The position numbers were made by a program, and so were the translations under genes. Of a DNA stretch of 54,770 nucleotides, positions 40,641 to 50,100 are shown in pieces (positions within the stretch are counted from its first letter, which is position 1; each line of letters begins with the position of its first letter). The DNA comes from Sphingopyxis terrae subsp. terrae NBRC 15098 (GTDB lineage Bacteria > Pseudomonadota > Alphaproteobacteria > Sphingomonadales > Sphingomonadaceae). The stretch is taken from the NCBI RefSeq assembly GCF_001598815.1, contig NZ_BCZQ01000034.1, forward strand, positions 1 through 54,770, given 5' to 3'. Below the pieces are notes generated by a model. The model ran no database searches and was not told the origin of the DNA. It was given only the letters and a program-made list of their open reading frames with translations.

Positions 40641-42014
40641 TTATTTTCGGGCGCCGGCCTTGTCGTCGCCCGCGACGACCGCAGCGGTGAGTTTGGCAAT
40701 ATCGAGCCGCTGCGCCGCGTCGTCATAGCCCTGCCGGACGATGACCAGTCGCCGCGACGGAATGATGACTACATATTGGCCGCGATTACCGAAAGCGCCG
40801 AAGGCATCGGACGGCACGCCCGCCGATTTGTCGAGCAGCCAGAAACCGGCACCATAGCCGAATGGCCCGTCCGGCTGCGGGCCGCTCGGCGTCGAAACGA
40901 AGCGCCGCCAGTCGGCAGGCAGAATGCGCTCGCCGTCCGCCATGCCGTCGTTCAGATAGAGCAGGCCGAGCCGGGCAAGATCGCGCGCGGTCGTCCACAC
41001 CTGGCTCGACAGGATGAAATCGCCATCCTTGTCATGTTCGACGAAGGTGCGCGTCATGCCCAGCCGGTCGAAAAAGGCCGCGGGATCGAGCGCCTCGCCC
41101 TCCTTCGCCAGCGCCGCCTTCAGCGACAGCGTTGCGAGCAGCGTGTCATTGTTGGCATAGCGATAGCGGCTGCCCGGCGGGTTGAGCAGCGGCCATTGCG
41201 TCGTCCACGCCCGCACCGATGCGCCGCCCATATAGATGGCATCGGTGCGATTGCCGGCGCTGTCGCTCGTCAGCCCGCTTGCCATGCGCATGAGCTGTTC
41301 TGTGGTGATGACGGCGCGCGGATCGCCTGCCGATTGCCATTCGGCGATCGCTGCGGGCGCGGCCACGTCGAGCTTGCCGCGCAGCACCGCGTTGCCGATC
41401 AGTGTTGCCGCCAGCGACTTTGCGACCGAAAAGGTCCGCTGCGCCGTATGGACGTCGTGCCCGGCCTGATAGTGCTCGACGACGATTCGGCCGTCTTTGA
41501 CGATCAGCAGCGCGCTTGTCCGCCCTCCGAAACCGGCAATGTTCATCACCGCCGCTTCATAGGGCGTCAGACCGCGCGGGATCGGCGCGCGCGCACCCTG
41601 GTCACCGAGCGGCCATGACCGGGCGTCAAAGTCGGCGCGCTTCTGCGGCGAAACGCCGGGACCCGACGCAGTATCGGCACCGACCGGCAGCGTCACGCAG
41701 CCGTCCCGCCCGGTCCATTGCGCAACGCGCGGCGGCATGTCGTCGCGATAACGGACAAGGACGCGGCGCGCCGTCTGATCGACATCGGCAGTCAACGCGC
41801 GGACATCGGCCTCGATTTCGGGATAGATGCCCATCAGTTCGTCGCGTTCGATATCGGCCATCGCCTTGCCCGCGCCGTCCCATAGCGACGAGCAGGTAAA
41901 GGCGGCGCGATAGCCCGCCGCCCAAGCCCGATTGAGATCGGCCCCGGCGTCCGCGGCCTGCGCCGGCATCGCCGTGAGCGCCATGGCTGCGACAAGAAAC
42001 GCCCGCCAGCGCAC
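40641..42014 (-). CDS. Secreted serine hydrolase, beta-lactamase-like (457 aa)
   Basis: After a signal peptide (to about AQA, residue 20) comes a domain of about 120 residues with no clear identity, then a class C beta-lactamase / penicillin-binding fold. The nucleophile Ser196 with Lys199 is in SVAK, YANND supplies the second motif and GNRGQ stands where KTG is usual. It may be an esterase or carboxypeptidase rather than a true beta-lactamase. The GTG start at 42014 is 1 nt past the stop of the upstream gene. Confidence 0.85.
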   Translation of the reverse strand: MRWRAFLVAAMALTAMPAQAADAGADLNRAWAAGYRAAFTCSSLWDGAGKAMADIERDELMGIYPEIEADVRALTADVDQTARRVLVRYRDDMPPRVAQWTGRDGCVTLPVGADTASGPGVSPQKRADFDARSWPLGDQGARAPIPRGLTPYEAAVMNIAGFGGRTSALLIVKDGRIVVEHYQAGHDVHTAQRTFSVAKSLAATLIGNAVLRGKLDVAAPAAIAEWQSAGDPRAVITTEQLMRMASGLTSDSAGNRTDAIYMGGASVRAWTTQWPLLNPPGSRYRYANNDTLLATLSLKAALAKEGEALDPAAFFDRLGMTRTFVEHDKDGDFILSSQVWTTARDLARLGLLYLNDGMADGERILPADWRRFVSTPSGPQPDGPFGYGAGFWLLDKSAGVPSDAFGAFGNRGQYVVIIPSRRLVIVRQGYDDAAQRLDIAKLTAAVVAGDDKAGARK

Positions 42015-42015
42015 G

Positions 42016-42372
42016 TCAGGGCCGCGGCCCGAACGCCGCGCGCTGCGCCTTTTTGGCGCGATCCCACCAGGCGCGGCGGATGACGTCGGCGACGCGGCCG
42101 GGATCGGCGGGCGCGAAGCGGACGAGCAGGCCGGGCCAGCCTTCATAATGCGGGGTTTGCCAGAAGATGCCGGGGTCGGTTTCAAGCAAAAGCTCCTTTT
42201 CCTCGATCGGGCACATGACGTGAAAACTGCCGGCCTCGCGGCCCGGCGACACGAAGGCCTTGCCGTTCACCTTCGGGCAGGGGGTGCCATAGAAGGGCGC
42301 CATTTCGACATCGGGCAATGCGCAGGCAAAGGCGACGACATCGCCCCAGTCATCGAAACGGGAAGCGTTCAC
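42016..42372 (-). CDS. MmcQ/YjbR-family protein (118 aa)
   Basis: The protein has the compact YjbR/MmcQ fold: ACALPDVEMAPFYGTPCPKVNG at the start, VMCPIEEKELLLE, and HYEGWPGLLVRF. Members bind DNA in vitro but have no firm role. The GTG start at 42372 forms GTGA with the rarA stop (42371-42369), with a strong GGAGGAGGG site. Stop and start spacing to the hydrolase gene is 1 nt, so the three genes are coupled. Confidence 0.85.
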   Translation of the reverse strand: MNASRFDDWGDVVAFACALPDVEMAPFYGTPCPKVNGKAFVSPGREAGSFHVMCPIEEKELLLETDPGIFWQTPHYEGWPGLLVRFAPADPGRVADVIRRAWWDRAKKAQRAAFGPRP

Positions 42373-43694
42373 CCCTCCTCCCGCGCCGCACGGCGGCGCT
42401 CGTCCCACCAGGCGATACGCTCGGCAATGCGCTTTTCGAAACCGCGGTCGACGGGGCGATAGAAGGTCGCGGGCGCCATGGCATCGGGCCAGTAATTGTC
42501 GCCCGAAAAGCCGTCGGGGGCGTCATGGTCATAGGCATAGCCTGCGCCATAGCCCAGATTCTTCATCAGCTTGGTCGGCGCATTGAGAATGTTCGCGGGG
42601 GGCGCAAGCGAGCCGGTTTCGCGCGCCGCGGTCCACGCCGCCTTTTGCGCGGCATAGGCAGCATTCGATTTGGGCGCGGTCGCGAGATAGAGGCACGCCT
42701 GCACGATCGCGAGTTCGCCCTCGGGCGAGCCGAGAAACTGATAGGCGTCCTTGGCGGCGAGGCACTGGGTCAGCGCCTGCGGGTCGGCGAGCCCGATATC
42801 CTCGCTCGCAAACCGGACGAGGCGGCGCAGGACATAGAGCGGCTCCTCGCCCGCGACGAGCATGCGCGCGAGCCAATAGAGCGCCGCCTGCGGGTCCGAT
42901 CCGCGCAGCGATTTGTGCAGCGCCGAGATCAGATTGTAATGACCGTCGCGGTCCTTGTCGTAGACCGGCATGCGACGGTGGAGAAATTGCGCAAGCTGGG
43001 CCGCGTCGAGGGGATCGGCGATCGCCGCCGCGAACAGGGTTTCGACCTGATTGAGCAGGAAGCGCCCGTCGCCATCGGCGCTGGCGATCAGCGCCGCCCG
43101 CGCGTCCGCCGTCACCGGCAGGCTCCGCCCGACATCCGCTTCGGCCCGGTCGACAAGCTGCGCGAGCGCCATTTCATCAAGCCGTTGCAGCACCAGCACC
43201 TGCGCGCGGCTGAGCAACGCGGCGTTCAGCGCAAAACTGGGGTTCTCGGTCGTCGCTCCGACGAGCACGACCGTCCCGCGCTCGACAAAGGGCAGGAAGC
43301 CGTCCTGCTGCGCGCGGTTGAAGCGGTGAATCTCGTCGACGAAAAGCAGCGTGCGCTTGCCAGCCGCCGCCATCTTTTCGGCATCGGCGAACGCCTTTTT
43401 AAGGTCGGCGACGCCCGAAAATACCGCCGACAGCGGCGCGAAGCGCATCCCCACCGCTTCGGCGAGCAAGCGCGCGATCGTCGTCTTGCCCGTGCCCGGC
43501 GGCCCCCACAGGATGATCGAGGACAATTGTCCCGCCGCAACCATGCGCCCGATCGCGCCCTCGGCGCCGGTCAGATGCTCCTGTCCGACGACATCGGCGA
43601 GGCTGCGCGGGCGCAACCGTTCGGCGAGCGGAACCGGCCCGGCGGCATCGCCCGCACCGGCCGGCGCATCGTCGCCGAACAAATCCCCGGCCAT
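42369..43694 (-). CDS. rarA: Replication-associated recombination protein RarA (MgsA)
   Basis: The 441-residue AAA+ ATPase is related to clamp loaders and acts at stalled replication forks. Walker A GPPGTGKT is at 64-71, Walker B LLFVDEIH at 116-123, sensor 1 in GATTEN, and the tetramerisation domain follows residue 300. Length is normal. It starts 6 nt after the glycosyltransferase gene and ends overlapping the MmcQ-like gene. Confidence 0.95.
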   Translation of the reverse strand: MAGDLFGDDAPAGAGDAAGPVPLAERLRPRSLADVVGQEHLTGAEGAIGRMVAAGQLSSIILWGPPGTGKTTIARLLAEAVGMRFAPLSAVFSGVADLKKAFADAEKMAAAGKRTLLFVDEIHRFNRAQQDGFLPFVERGTVVLVGATTENPSFALNAALLSRAQVLVLQRLDEMALAQLVDRAEADVGRSLPVTADARAALIASADGDGRFLLNQVETLFAAAIADPLDAAQLAQFLHRRMPVYDKDRDGHYNLISALHKSLRGSDPQAALYWLARMLVAGEEPLYVLRRLVRFASEDIGLADPQALTQCLAAKDAYQFLGSPEGELAIVQACLYLATAPKSNAAYAAQKAAWTAARETGSLAPPANILNAPTKLMKNLGYGAGYAYDHDAPDGFSGDNYWPDAMAPATFYRPVDRGFEKRIAERIAWWDERRRAAREEG

Positions 43695-43700
43695 GCCGCG

Positions 43701-44858
43701 CTACCTCCGCTGCCGCTGCTTCTGGCGGATCAGCCGCAAATAGGTGTCGGCGACCGACTGATTGATCGCGTCCCATTCATAGGCCATGCTTTCGGCCAGC
43801 GCCGCCGCACCATGCGCCGCGCGCAGCCCGGCATCGGTGCAATAGCGCTCAAGGTCGTCTGCAAAGCCGGTGATCGACCCGGGATCGACGAGATAGCCCG
43901 TCTGGCCATGCTTGACGATGCTGGCGCTGCCCGTCGCGCGTGCCGCAACCACCGGCAGGCCGCATGCCATCGCCTCCAGCGTGACATTGCCGAAGGTTTC
44001 GGTGACCGACGGGTTGAACAGCATATCGCACGACGCGATCACCCGGGCGAGATTGGGACCGCCCTGAAAGCCGACGAATTTTGCCTGCGGCAGCCGCGAT
44101 TCGAACCAATCGCCCGCGGGGCCTTCGCCGATCACGACGACCTGATGGCGAACCTTGCGGCGGTCCAGCACGTCGATCGTGTCGGCGAAAACGTCGAGCC
44201 CCTTTTCCATGACCAGCCGTCCGAGGAAGGCGATGACGGGCATGTCGTCGGCGATGCCCCACGATTGCCGCCAGCTCGCCTCGCGCCGGTCGGGCCGGAA
44301 AATGTCGCGCTCCACGCCGCGCGTCCAGATGCCGATGTCATAGTTCATCCGCTGTTCGCGCAGCACCTGCGCGAAGCTTTCCGACGGCGCGATCAGCGCG
44401 TCGCAGCGCCGGTAGAGCCGGCGGAGCCATGCGACCATAATCGGTTCGAGGAAGGACAGGTTGTAATAGCGGAAATAGGTTTCGAAGCGCGTGTGCACCG
44501 AACAGGCGACGGGGATATTGCGCCGCCGTGCCCACGCCGCCACCTGCCGCGAAACACGGTCGGGGCTGGAGATATGCAGGATATTGGGCGCGAATTTCGC
44601 GATATCCTCGCGCACGCGGGCCGAGAAGTGAAGCGGGATGCGATATTCGGGGCGGTTCGGGATCGCCATCGACGGCACGCTGACAAGGTCGCCGGTCGGC
44701 TCGAAATCGGGTTCGGCAACCGTCGGCGAATAGACGCGCACCGATGCTCCCTGGCGCAGCAGATAGCCGACGAGGCGGTTGAGCGCCTTGTTCGCGCCAT
44801 CGACCGTCATATTGTAATTGCCGCTGAACAGCGCGATGCGAAGGTCCGAAACGTCCAT
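43701..44858 (-). CDS. GT4 glycosyltransferase (385 aa)
   Basis: The protein has the two-domain GT-B fold of family GT4: an N-terminal acceptor domain with SGNYNMTVDGANKALNRL and a C-terminal donor domain with IGEGPAG and the E-x7-E motif near ETFGNVTLEAMACG. Similar proteins make sulfo- and mannosyl-lipids; the product here is unknown. The start at 44858 (MDVSDLRIALFSG) gives the usual N-terminus. It is in the minus-strand run between the CorC-like gene and rarA. Confidence 0.85.
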   Translation of the reverse strand: MDVSDLRIALFSGNYNMTVDGANKALNRLVGYLLRQGASVRVYSPTVAEPDFEPTGDLVSVPSMAIPNRPEYRIPLHFSARVREDIAKFAPNILHISSPDRVSRQVAAWARRRNIPVACSVHTRFETYFRYYNLSFLEPIMVAWLRRLYRRCDALIAPSESFAQVLREQRMNYDIGIWTRGVERDIFRPDRREASWRQSWGIADDMPVIAFLGRLVMEKGLDVFADTIDVLDRRKVRHQVVVIGEGPAGDWFESRLPQAKFVGFQGGPNLARVIASCDMLFNPSVTETFGNVTLEAMACGLPVVAARATGSASIVKHGQTGYLVDPGSITGFADDLERYCTDAGLRAAHGAAALAESMAYEWDAINQSVADTYLRLIRQKQRQRR

Positions 44859-44898
44859 CCGGTTTCCGCTAGTCTTTTGCCCCGTCAAAGGCAATTCG

Positions 44899-45840
44899 TC
44901 AGAAGTCGGCGCCGCGATCGGCCGAGGCTTCCAGATCGACGACCACCGGCGGATGCAGGCGCAGACGATGAACACGCTTTTCGTCGGCTTCGGTGATTTC
45001 GATGCGCCACCCGCTCGGGTGGTGCAGCACCTCGCCGACCGCCGGGACATGCCCCGCGAGCACCGCAGCGAGGCCGCCGAGCGTGTCGACATCCTCATCG
45101 ACTTCGGCAAGGCGCGGGTCGATCACTTCGCCGATATCGTCTAATTCGGCGCGCGCATCGGCGTCCCAGCAGCCGTCGGCGTCGGGCACGAACAGCGCGG
45201 TCGGCTCGTCGTCATGCTCATCCTCGATCTCGCCGACGATTTCCTCGACCAGATCCTCGATCGTAACCAGCCCGTCGGTGCCCGAATATTCGTCTATGAC
45301 GATCGCAAGGTGCGTGCGCTTCGCGCGCATTTCGGCGAGCAGGTCGAGCACGCCCATCGATTGCGGCACATAGAGCGGCTGGCGCAACAGGTCGAGCAGC
45401 GGCGGCGGCGTGCGCCCTTCGGCGAGCACGGCAAACACGTCCTTGACGTGGATCATCCCGACCACCTCGTCGAGCGTTTCGCGGTAGACCGGCAAGCGGC
45501 TGTGCCCCGCGTCGGCAAAGATGGCGACGATTTCCTCGAAACTGGCGCTTTCCGAAATCGCGATGATCTCGCCGCGCGGCACCGCCACATCGTCGACCGT
45601 CTGTTCGCCGAAGTGCAGCAGGTTGCGCAGCATCTTGCGTTCGATGGGCGACAGATCGCCGACGATGCTGCTGCCGCGGCGCTCCGCGCCCTCTTCCTCG
45701 GCCTCGTCGATGACCTCTTCGATCTGCTCGCGCAGCGACGGTTCGCTGTTACCGCCGAACAGCAACGTCCGTATTCCGGCCCACAGGCCGGATCTACTGT
45801 CCTCTTCCGATCGGGTCGAAGACCCCTGCTCGTCGGGCAT
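44899..45840 (-). CDS. CorC/TlyC-like CBS-domain protein (313 aa)
   Basis: This cytoplasmic protein has two CBS domains (about 80-200, VPRGEIIAISESASFEEIV to AIVIDEYSGTDGLVTIEDL) and a C-terminal CorC/HlyC transporter-associated domain. It lacks the N-terminal membrane domain, like E. coli CorC (YbeX), which links to magnesium and cobalt export. It follows ybeY by 17 nt, a classical order. Confidence 0.92.
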   Translation of the reverse strand: MPDEQGSSTRSEEDSRSGLWAGIRTLLFGGNSEPSLREQIEEVIDEAEEEGAERRGSSIVGDLSPIERKMLRNLLHFGEQTVDDVAVPRGEIIAISESASFEEIVAIFADAGHSRLPVYRETLDEVVGMIHVKDVFAVLAEGRTPPPLLDLLRQPLYVPQSMGVLDLLAEMRAKRTHLAIVIDEYSGTDGLVTIEDLVEEIVGEIEDEHDDEPTALFVPDADGCWDADARAELDDIGEVIDPRLAEVDEDVDTLGGLAAVLAGHVPAVGEVLHHPSGWRIEITEADEKRVHRLRLHPPVVVDLEASADRGADF

Positions 45841-45857
45841 GTCTCTCGCTTTTGCCG

Positions 45858-46364
45858 TTAATCCTGCACCGCATATGGATTGGCGATGCCCAGCGATGCA
45901 AGGGCTTTCACTTCCAAAGCCTCCATCGCCTCGGCGCCATGGTCGTCGACATGGTCGTATCCGACCAGATGCAGCGTCCCGTGGACGATCAGATGGGTCG
46001 CATGATCGGCGACTGAAAACCCCTTCTCCGCCGCTTCGCGCAGGCAGGTTTCGCGCGCCAGCACGATGTCGCCGAGCAATATCTCGCCGTCGTCGCTGTT
46101 GCTCATCGTTTCGAGAAGGTCGGGCTGAACCTGCGGAAAGGACAGGACGTTGGTCGGCTTGTCCTTGCCCCGGAAATCGCGGTTGAGCGCCTGCACCTCA
46201 TCATCGTCGGTCAGGCGGATCGCCACTTCGACAAGCGGCGCGGCATCGGCAAGCGCGGCGTAAGGGGTCAGCGCGAGCGCGGCCGCAGCCGCCTCGCCAG
46301 CGCGCGCCTGCCAATCGAGATCGTCGGGCCATGGGGTGGCCTCGTGCGTTTCGACGCTCAGCAT
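45858..46364 (-). CDS. ybeY: Endoribonuclease YbeY
   Basis: This metallo-RNase matures rRNA 3' ends and takes part in ribosome quality control. The zinc motif HGTLHLVGYDH is at 128-138 with His128, His132 and His138. The 168-residue length is typical. It is upstream of the CorC-like gene in its usual place, but phoH, normally next to it, is 4 kb away across other genes. Confidence 0.95.
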   Translation of the reverse strand: MLSVETHEATPWPDDLDWQARAGEAAAAALALTPYAALADAAPLVEVAIRLTDDDEVQALNRDFRGKDKPTNVLSFPQVQPDLLETMSNSDDGEILLGDIVLARETCLREAAEKGFSVADHATHLIVHGTLHLVGYDHVDDHGAEAMEALEVKALASLGIANPYAVQD

Positions 46365-46482
46365 GGCTGGATCGCGGCCGCTGGCCGGCTGCGCCTATCG
46401 ACGGAGAGAATCGGCGTGGTCATTGCCCCTCGCTACTGCCGCGCCGCGCCGCGCGCCATGCGAAATCGCTTGCCCACCCCCG

Positions 46483-48567
46483 TTACGGCGGCGGGGCCGG
46501 TGCCGGCTGGGGCTGCGACGGCGGGGTTGCCGGTGTCGGGGGCGGCCCCTGCCCCGACGGTGGCTGACGGTCGCCGATGGGGAGGCGCAGATCGACGCGC
46601 GTGCCGCCGATTTCGGTGCTGATGACGGCATTGCCGTCCTCGACGCCGATACTCGTCTTGTCACCGACCGGGATCGTGCCGACGTCGGGTGCGTCAAGCG
46701 GCTGGACCGGCCCCGCGGGATCGACAGCCGGCGGCGCCTTCTTCGGTTCGGCGCCGCGGCCGCTGGCCTGTACCATGAAATCGCGCCAGATCCGCGCCGG
46801 CACGCCGCCGCCGGTCACGCCGTGCAGCGGCGAATTATCGTCGTTGCCGACCCACACGCCGACGACCAGCCCATCGGTATAGCCGATGAAATAAGCGTCG
46901 CGATTGTCCTGACTCGTCCCCGTCTTGCCAAAGCCGGCGATCGGCAGCCGCGCCGCGCGTCCGGTGCCGCGATTGACCACGGCGCCCAGCATGTCCTCGA
47001 TCCCGTCATGCTCGCGCGCCGAAAAATGGCTCGGGCCCCAGACCATATTTTCGAACCAGCCCTTGTCCTCGCTCTTGAAGGCGTGCGGAACGACCGGATA
47101 GGCGTTCGCCGCCACCGCGGCATAGGCGGCGGTCAGTTCCATCAATGTCATCGTCGAGGTGCCGAGCGCCAGGCTCGGGTCGCCCTTGGCCAGCGGTGCA
47201 GTCACGCCCAGATCGCGCGCCATCGCGATGACGCGGTCATCGCCCACTTCCTGCAGCAGTCGCACCGCCGCGACGTTGCTCGACGTCGCGAAGGCGTCTT
47301 CCAGCGTGATGCTCGGCGAATAGGTGCCGCTGGCATTTTTCGGCCGATAGGTACCGGTTTCGATCGGCCCGTTGGCGATGCTGTCGTCCGGGCGCCAGCC
47401 TTTGCGTAGCGCCGCGAGATAGACGAACAGCTTGAAGGTCGATCCCGGCTGGCGCCGTGCCTGCGTAGCACGGTTGAACGGCGATGCGGCATAGTCGCGC
47501 CCGCCGATCATCGCCACGACCTCACCATCGGGGCGCATCGCGACCAGCGCCACCTGCGATTTGCCGAGCGCGGCGCGATTGACCGCACGCCGCGCCGCCG
47601 CCTGCAAACGGGCGTCGAGCGTCGTTGTGATCGTCTGGCGCGAATAGCCGATGTCGCTGAGCTTGCGGGCCTGCGGCAGCGCCCAGTCGGCGAAATAGGT
47701 GCCGGTGGGCAGGTCGTCGCGCTCGCGCACGTCGATACGCGGCGGCCGCATCGCTTTCGCCTCAGCCGCGGTCAGATAGCCCTCGCGCGCCATCGCCTGC
47801 ACGACCAGCCGCATCCGCTTTTCGGCAAGATCGGGGTTCTTGGTCGGGGCAAGCCGCGACGGCGCCTGCACTAGCCCTGCCAGCATCGCCGCCTGCGCCG
47901 GGGTCAGCTTTTCGGGCTGGCGATAGAAATAATGGAGCGACGCGGCGCGCAAACCATAGGTGTTGTCGCCGAAATAGGCGTTCGACAGATAGCGCTCGAG
48001 GATCTCGTCCTTGGTCAGCCATGCCTCGAGCCAGAAGGCGATCAGCGCCTCGCGCGCCTTGCGGCCCAGCGTGCGCTTGGGCGTCAGGAAGGTGAATTTG
48101 GCGAGCTGCTGCGTGATCGTGCTGCCGCCCTGCGTGCGGCCGCCGGTGACATTGCTCCATACGGCCCGCGCGACGCTGCGCGGATCGACGCCCCAATGAT
48201 TGTAGAAACGGCGGTCCTCGATCGCGATGAAGGCCTGCGTGACATGATCGGGCAGGTCGGCGACCTTCACCGGCTTGTCGACTACCGCGCCGATGCGCGC
48301 GATCGGGGTGCCGTTCGATGCGAGCAGGGTAATCTGCGGCGGCGCGATCGGTTCGAGCGATTTCGACAGCGGCGCCGTAATCGCCAGCCAGCCGACGAGC
48401 AGGATGAAGAGGATCGCAAAGGCCGCAAAGCCGCGCGATAGCCAGCGCAGCCATCGTGGCCGCGGCTTCTTCGCGCCCGCCGGCGTCGCAGGCGCTTCGG
48501 CAGGCGGAAACAGCGGTTCTTCAATCGCCGGGGGCGGCGGATCATCGGAAAAAGGAAAAGCGGCCAT
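46483..48567 (-). CDS. Class A penicillin-binding protein (PBP1-type)
   Basis: The 694-residue enzyme is anchored by a transmembrane segment at 45-64, has a transglycosylase domain with catalytic Glu117 (IEDRRFYNHWG, 116-126) and a transpeptidase domain with Ser376-x2-Lys379 (STFK), SSN at 429-431 and KTGTS at 548-552. It builds and cross-links peptidoglycan. The Pro-rich tail is unusual in its length. The start at 48567 excludes a longer frame rich in Cys and Ser. It lies 118 nt before ybeY. Confidence 0.93.
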   Translation of the reverse strand: MAAFPFSDDPPPPAIEEPLFPPAEAPATPAGAKKPRPRWLRWLSRGFAAFAILFILLVGWLAITAPLSKSLEPIAPPQITLLASNGTPIARIGAVVDKPVKVADLPDHVTQAFIAIEDRRFYNHWGVDPRSVARAVWSNVTGGRTQGGSTITQQLAKFTFLTPKRTLGRKAREALIAFWLEAWLTKDEILERYLSNAYFGDNTYGLRAASLHYFYRQPEKLTPAQAAMLAGLVQAPSRLAPTKNPDLAEKRMRLVVQAMAREGYLTAAEAKAMRPPRIDVRERDDLPTGTYFADWALPQARKLSDIGYSRQTITTTLDARLQAAARRAVNRAALGKSQVALVAMRPDGEVVAMIGGRDYAASPFNRATQARRQPGSTFKLFVYLAALRKGWRPDDSIANGPIETGTYRPKNASGTYSPSITLEDAFATSSNVAAVRLLQEVGDDRVIAMARDLGVTAPLAKGDPSLALGTSTMTLMELTAAYAAVAANAYPVVPHAFKSEDKGWFENMVWGPSHFSAREHDGIEDMLGAVVNRGTGRAARLPIAGFGKTGTSQDNRDAYFIGYTDGLVVGVWVGNDDNSPLHGVTGGGVPARIWRDFMVQASGRGAEPKKAPPAVDPAGPVQPLDAPDVGTIPVGDKTSIGVEDGNAVISTEIGGTRVDLRLPIGDRQPPSGQGPPPTPATPPSQPQPAPAPPP

Positions 48568-48640
48568 TCTTCGCGCCGTATTACACGCCCAATACAGAGC
48601 GCGCAATCGCTCCTGCGGCGAAGCGCGATCGGGCGGGGCT

Positions 48641-49513
48641 TCAGTGCATGTGGCGCAGCTTGTCGGGGTTGCGCATGACATAGATGCCGACGACCAGCCC
48701 ATCCTCGATTTCCAGCGCGGTCGTCTGATATTCGCCGTCGGCCTCGCGCGTCACGAAGCCGGGCAATCCGTTGATCGTCCCGACCTCGACCAGCGTCGAG
48801 GCATATTTTCCGAGCAGGACCGCCAGGCTGCGATGCACCCGCATGACGAGGTTGAAGCCGAGTACCGGCTGCATCGCCGCGGGCCGCTTGCCGCCGCCAT
48901 CGGACCACATGCCGACATCGGCCGCGAGCAAATTGCCGAGCGCGCTCATGTCGCCGCTCCGCGACGCCGCGAAGAAGGCGCTGGCGATTTCGAGTCCGCG
49001 CTCGCGCTCGAGCCGATAGCGCGGGCGCGCGTCGCGGACGTGGGCGCGGGCACGGGTCGCGAGCTGGCGCGTCGCCGCCGCATCGCGGCCAATCGTCGCC
49101 GCGACTTCGTCGAACCCGACGCCGAAGACGTCATGGAGCAGAAAGGCCGCGCGTTCGAGCGGTGATAGCCGTTCGAGCGCAAGCATCAGCGGCAGCGTGA
49201 CATCGTCGTCGGGCTCCTCGCCGACAATCGGATCGGGAAGCCACGGTCCGACATAGGTTTCGCGCCGCACCCGCGCCGATTTGAGCTGGTCGAGACAAAG
49301 CCGCGTCACGGTGCGCCGCAGAAAGGCAGCAGGTTCATGCACCGACGCACGATCGGCGCCGAGCCAGCGGATGAAGGCATCCTGGACCACATCCTCGGCA
49401 TCGGCAACCGAGCCGAGCATGCGATAGGCGACGCGCGTCAGCAGCGGACGCAGCGGATCGAAACTCGCCGCCGCATCCGCCGCTTCCGCATGCGAAGGTG
49501 CCGTCGCTGTCAC
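48641..49513 (-). CDS. ECF41-group RNA polymerase sigma factor (SigJ-like)
   Basis: The 290-residue sigma factor has region 2 at 18-80 (EDVVQDAFIRWL), region 4 at about 110-160, and a SnoaL-like C-terminal domain. The ECF41 signatures are present: WLPDP at 91-95, DGGGK at 205-209 and NPDKL at 282-286. In this group the C-terminal domain replaces an anti-sigma factor. The GTG start forms GTGA with the stop of the partner gene, so both are translated together. The usual partner of ECF41 is a carboxymuconolactone-decarboxylase-like protein, present here. Confidence 0.92.
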   Translation of the reverse strand: MTATAPSHAEAADAAASFDPLRPLLTRVAYRMLGSVADAEDVVQDAFIRWLGADRASVHEPAAFLRRTVTRLCLDQLKSARVRRETYVGPWLPDPIVGEEPDDDVTLPLMLALERLSPLERAAFLLHDVFGVGFDEVAATIGRDAAATRQLATRARAHVRDARPRYRLERERGLEIASAFFAASRSGDMSALGNLLAADVGMWSDGGGKRPAAMQPVLGFNLVMRVHRSLAVLLGKYASTLVEVGTINGLPGFVTREADGEYQTTALEIEDGLVVGIYVMRNPDKLRHMH

Positions 49514-49962
49514 GCGGCGCGCGCCGGCTGTTCGAGCCAAAGGTCGAAACCGACCGCGATGCGGTTCCATCCGTTGATGATGTTGATCATCAGCGTCAGC
49601 TTCACCTGTTCCTCCGGCGTGAATTCGGCCTCGAGCGCCGCCTTGGCTTCGCCCTGTGTGTGCCCCTGCGACAGACGCGTCAAGGCGTCGGTCCAGGCGA
49701 GCGCCGCGCGTTCGCGGGGCGTATAGCAAGGCGCCTCGCGCCAGGCCGACAGCAGATAGATGCGCTGCTCGCTCTCGCCGCCGGCGCGGGCTTCGGCGGT
49801 GTGCATGTTGATGCAATTGGCGCAGCCGTTGACGATCGAGGCGCGGATCTTGACGAGTTCGGTCAGGCTTTTCTCGAGGCTGTCCTGCACCGCGAGCGAA
49901 ACCGCCATCCACTGCTTCATCAACTGCGGCGCTGCGGCGAAGGGTTCGGTTACCTTGGTCAT
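49510..49962 (-). CDS. Carboxymuconolactone decarboxylase / AhpD-like protein (150 aa)
   Basis: The protein has the AhpD-type redox motif Cys47-x2-Cys50-x3-His54 (CANCINMH) in a helical CMD fold. It is the usual partner of ECF41 sigma factors and is likely the target of, or sensor for, the same stress. AAGGAG is 8 nt before the ATG. An ECF41-type promoter lies 34 nt upstream. Confidence 0.9.
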   Translation of the reverse strand: MTKVTEPFAAAPQLMKQWMAVSLAVQDSLEKSLTELVKIRASIVNGCANCINMHTAEARAGGESEQRIYLLSAWREAPCYTPRERAALAWTDALTRLSQGHTQGEAKAALEAEFTPEEQVKLTLMINIINGWNRIAVGFDLWLEQPARAA

Positions 49963-49995
49963 GTCATCACTCCTTTGTTCGGGTTGCGCCGACAT

Positions 49996-50023
49996 GACGA
50001 GGCAGCGCCGGTCGATTGTGACA
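49996..50023 (-). promoter_or_regulatory. Candidate ECF41 promoter
   Basis: The minus strand has TGTCACA at 50023-50017, a 17-nt spacer and CGTC at 49999-49996, the two elements known for ECF41-type promoters. It would drive the partner-sigma operon. Confidence 0.65.
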
Positions 50024-50100
50024 TGGCGCACGAAAAAATTTCGCGACGACGCTCTTTTGCGATAGCGTCGCGCATCGACAACGACCGAAGGGGGCGTGTG

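Noticed and set aside
40641..42014. True beta-lactamase resistance gene
   Set aside because: The SxxK motif is present but the KTG-type third motif is not, and it is operon-linked with rarA in the core genome; a hydrolase of other substrates is more likely.
42318..44996. 892-codon open frame on the plus strand opposite rarA and the glycosyltransferase
   Set aside because: It lies antisense to two well-supported genes with conserved motifs; long antisense frames are expected in GC-rich DNA. Its sequence is Arg/His-rich with no family pattern.
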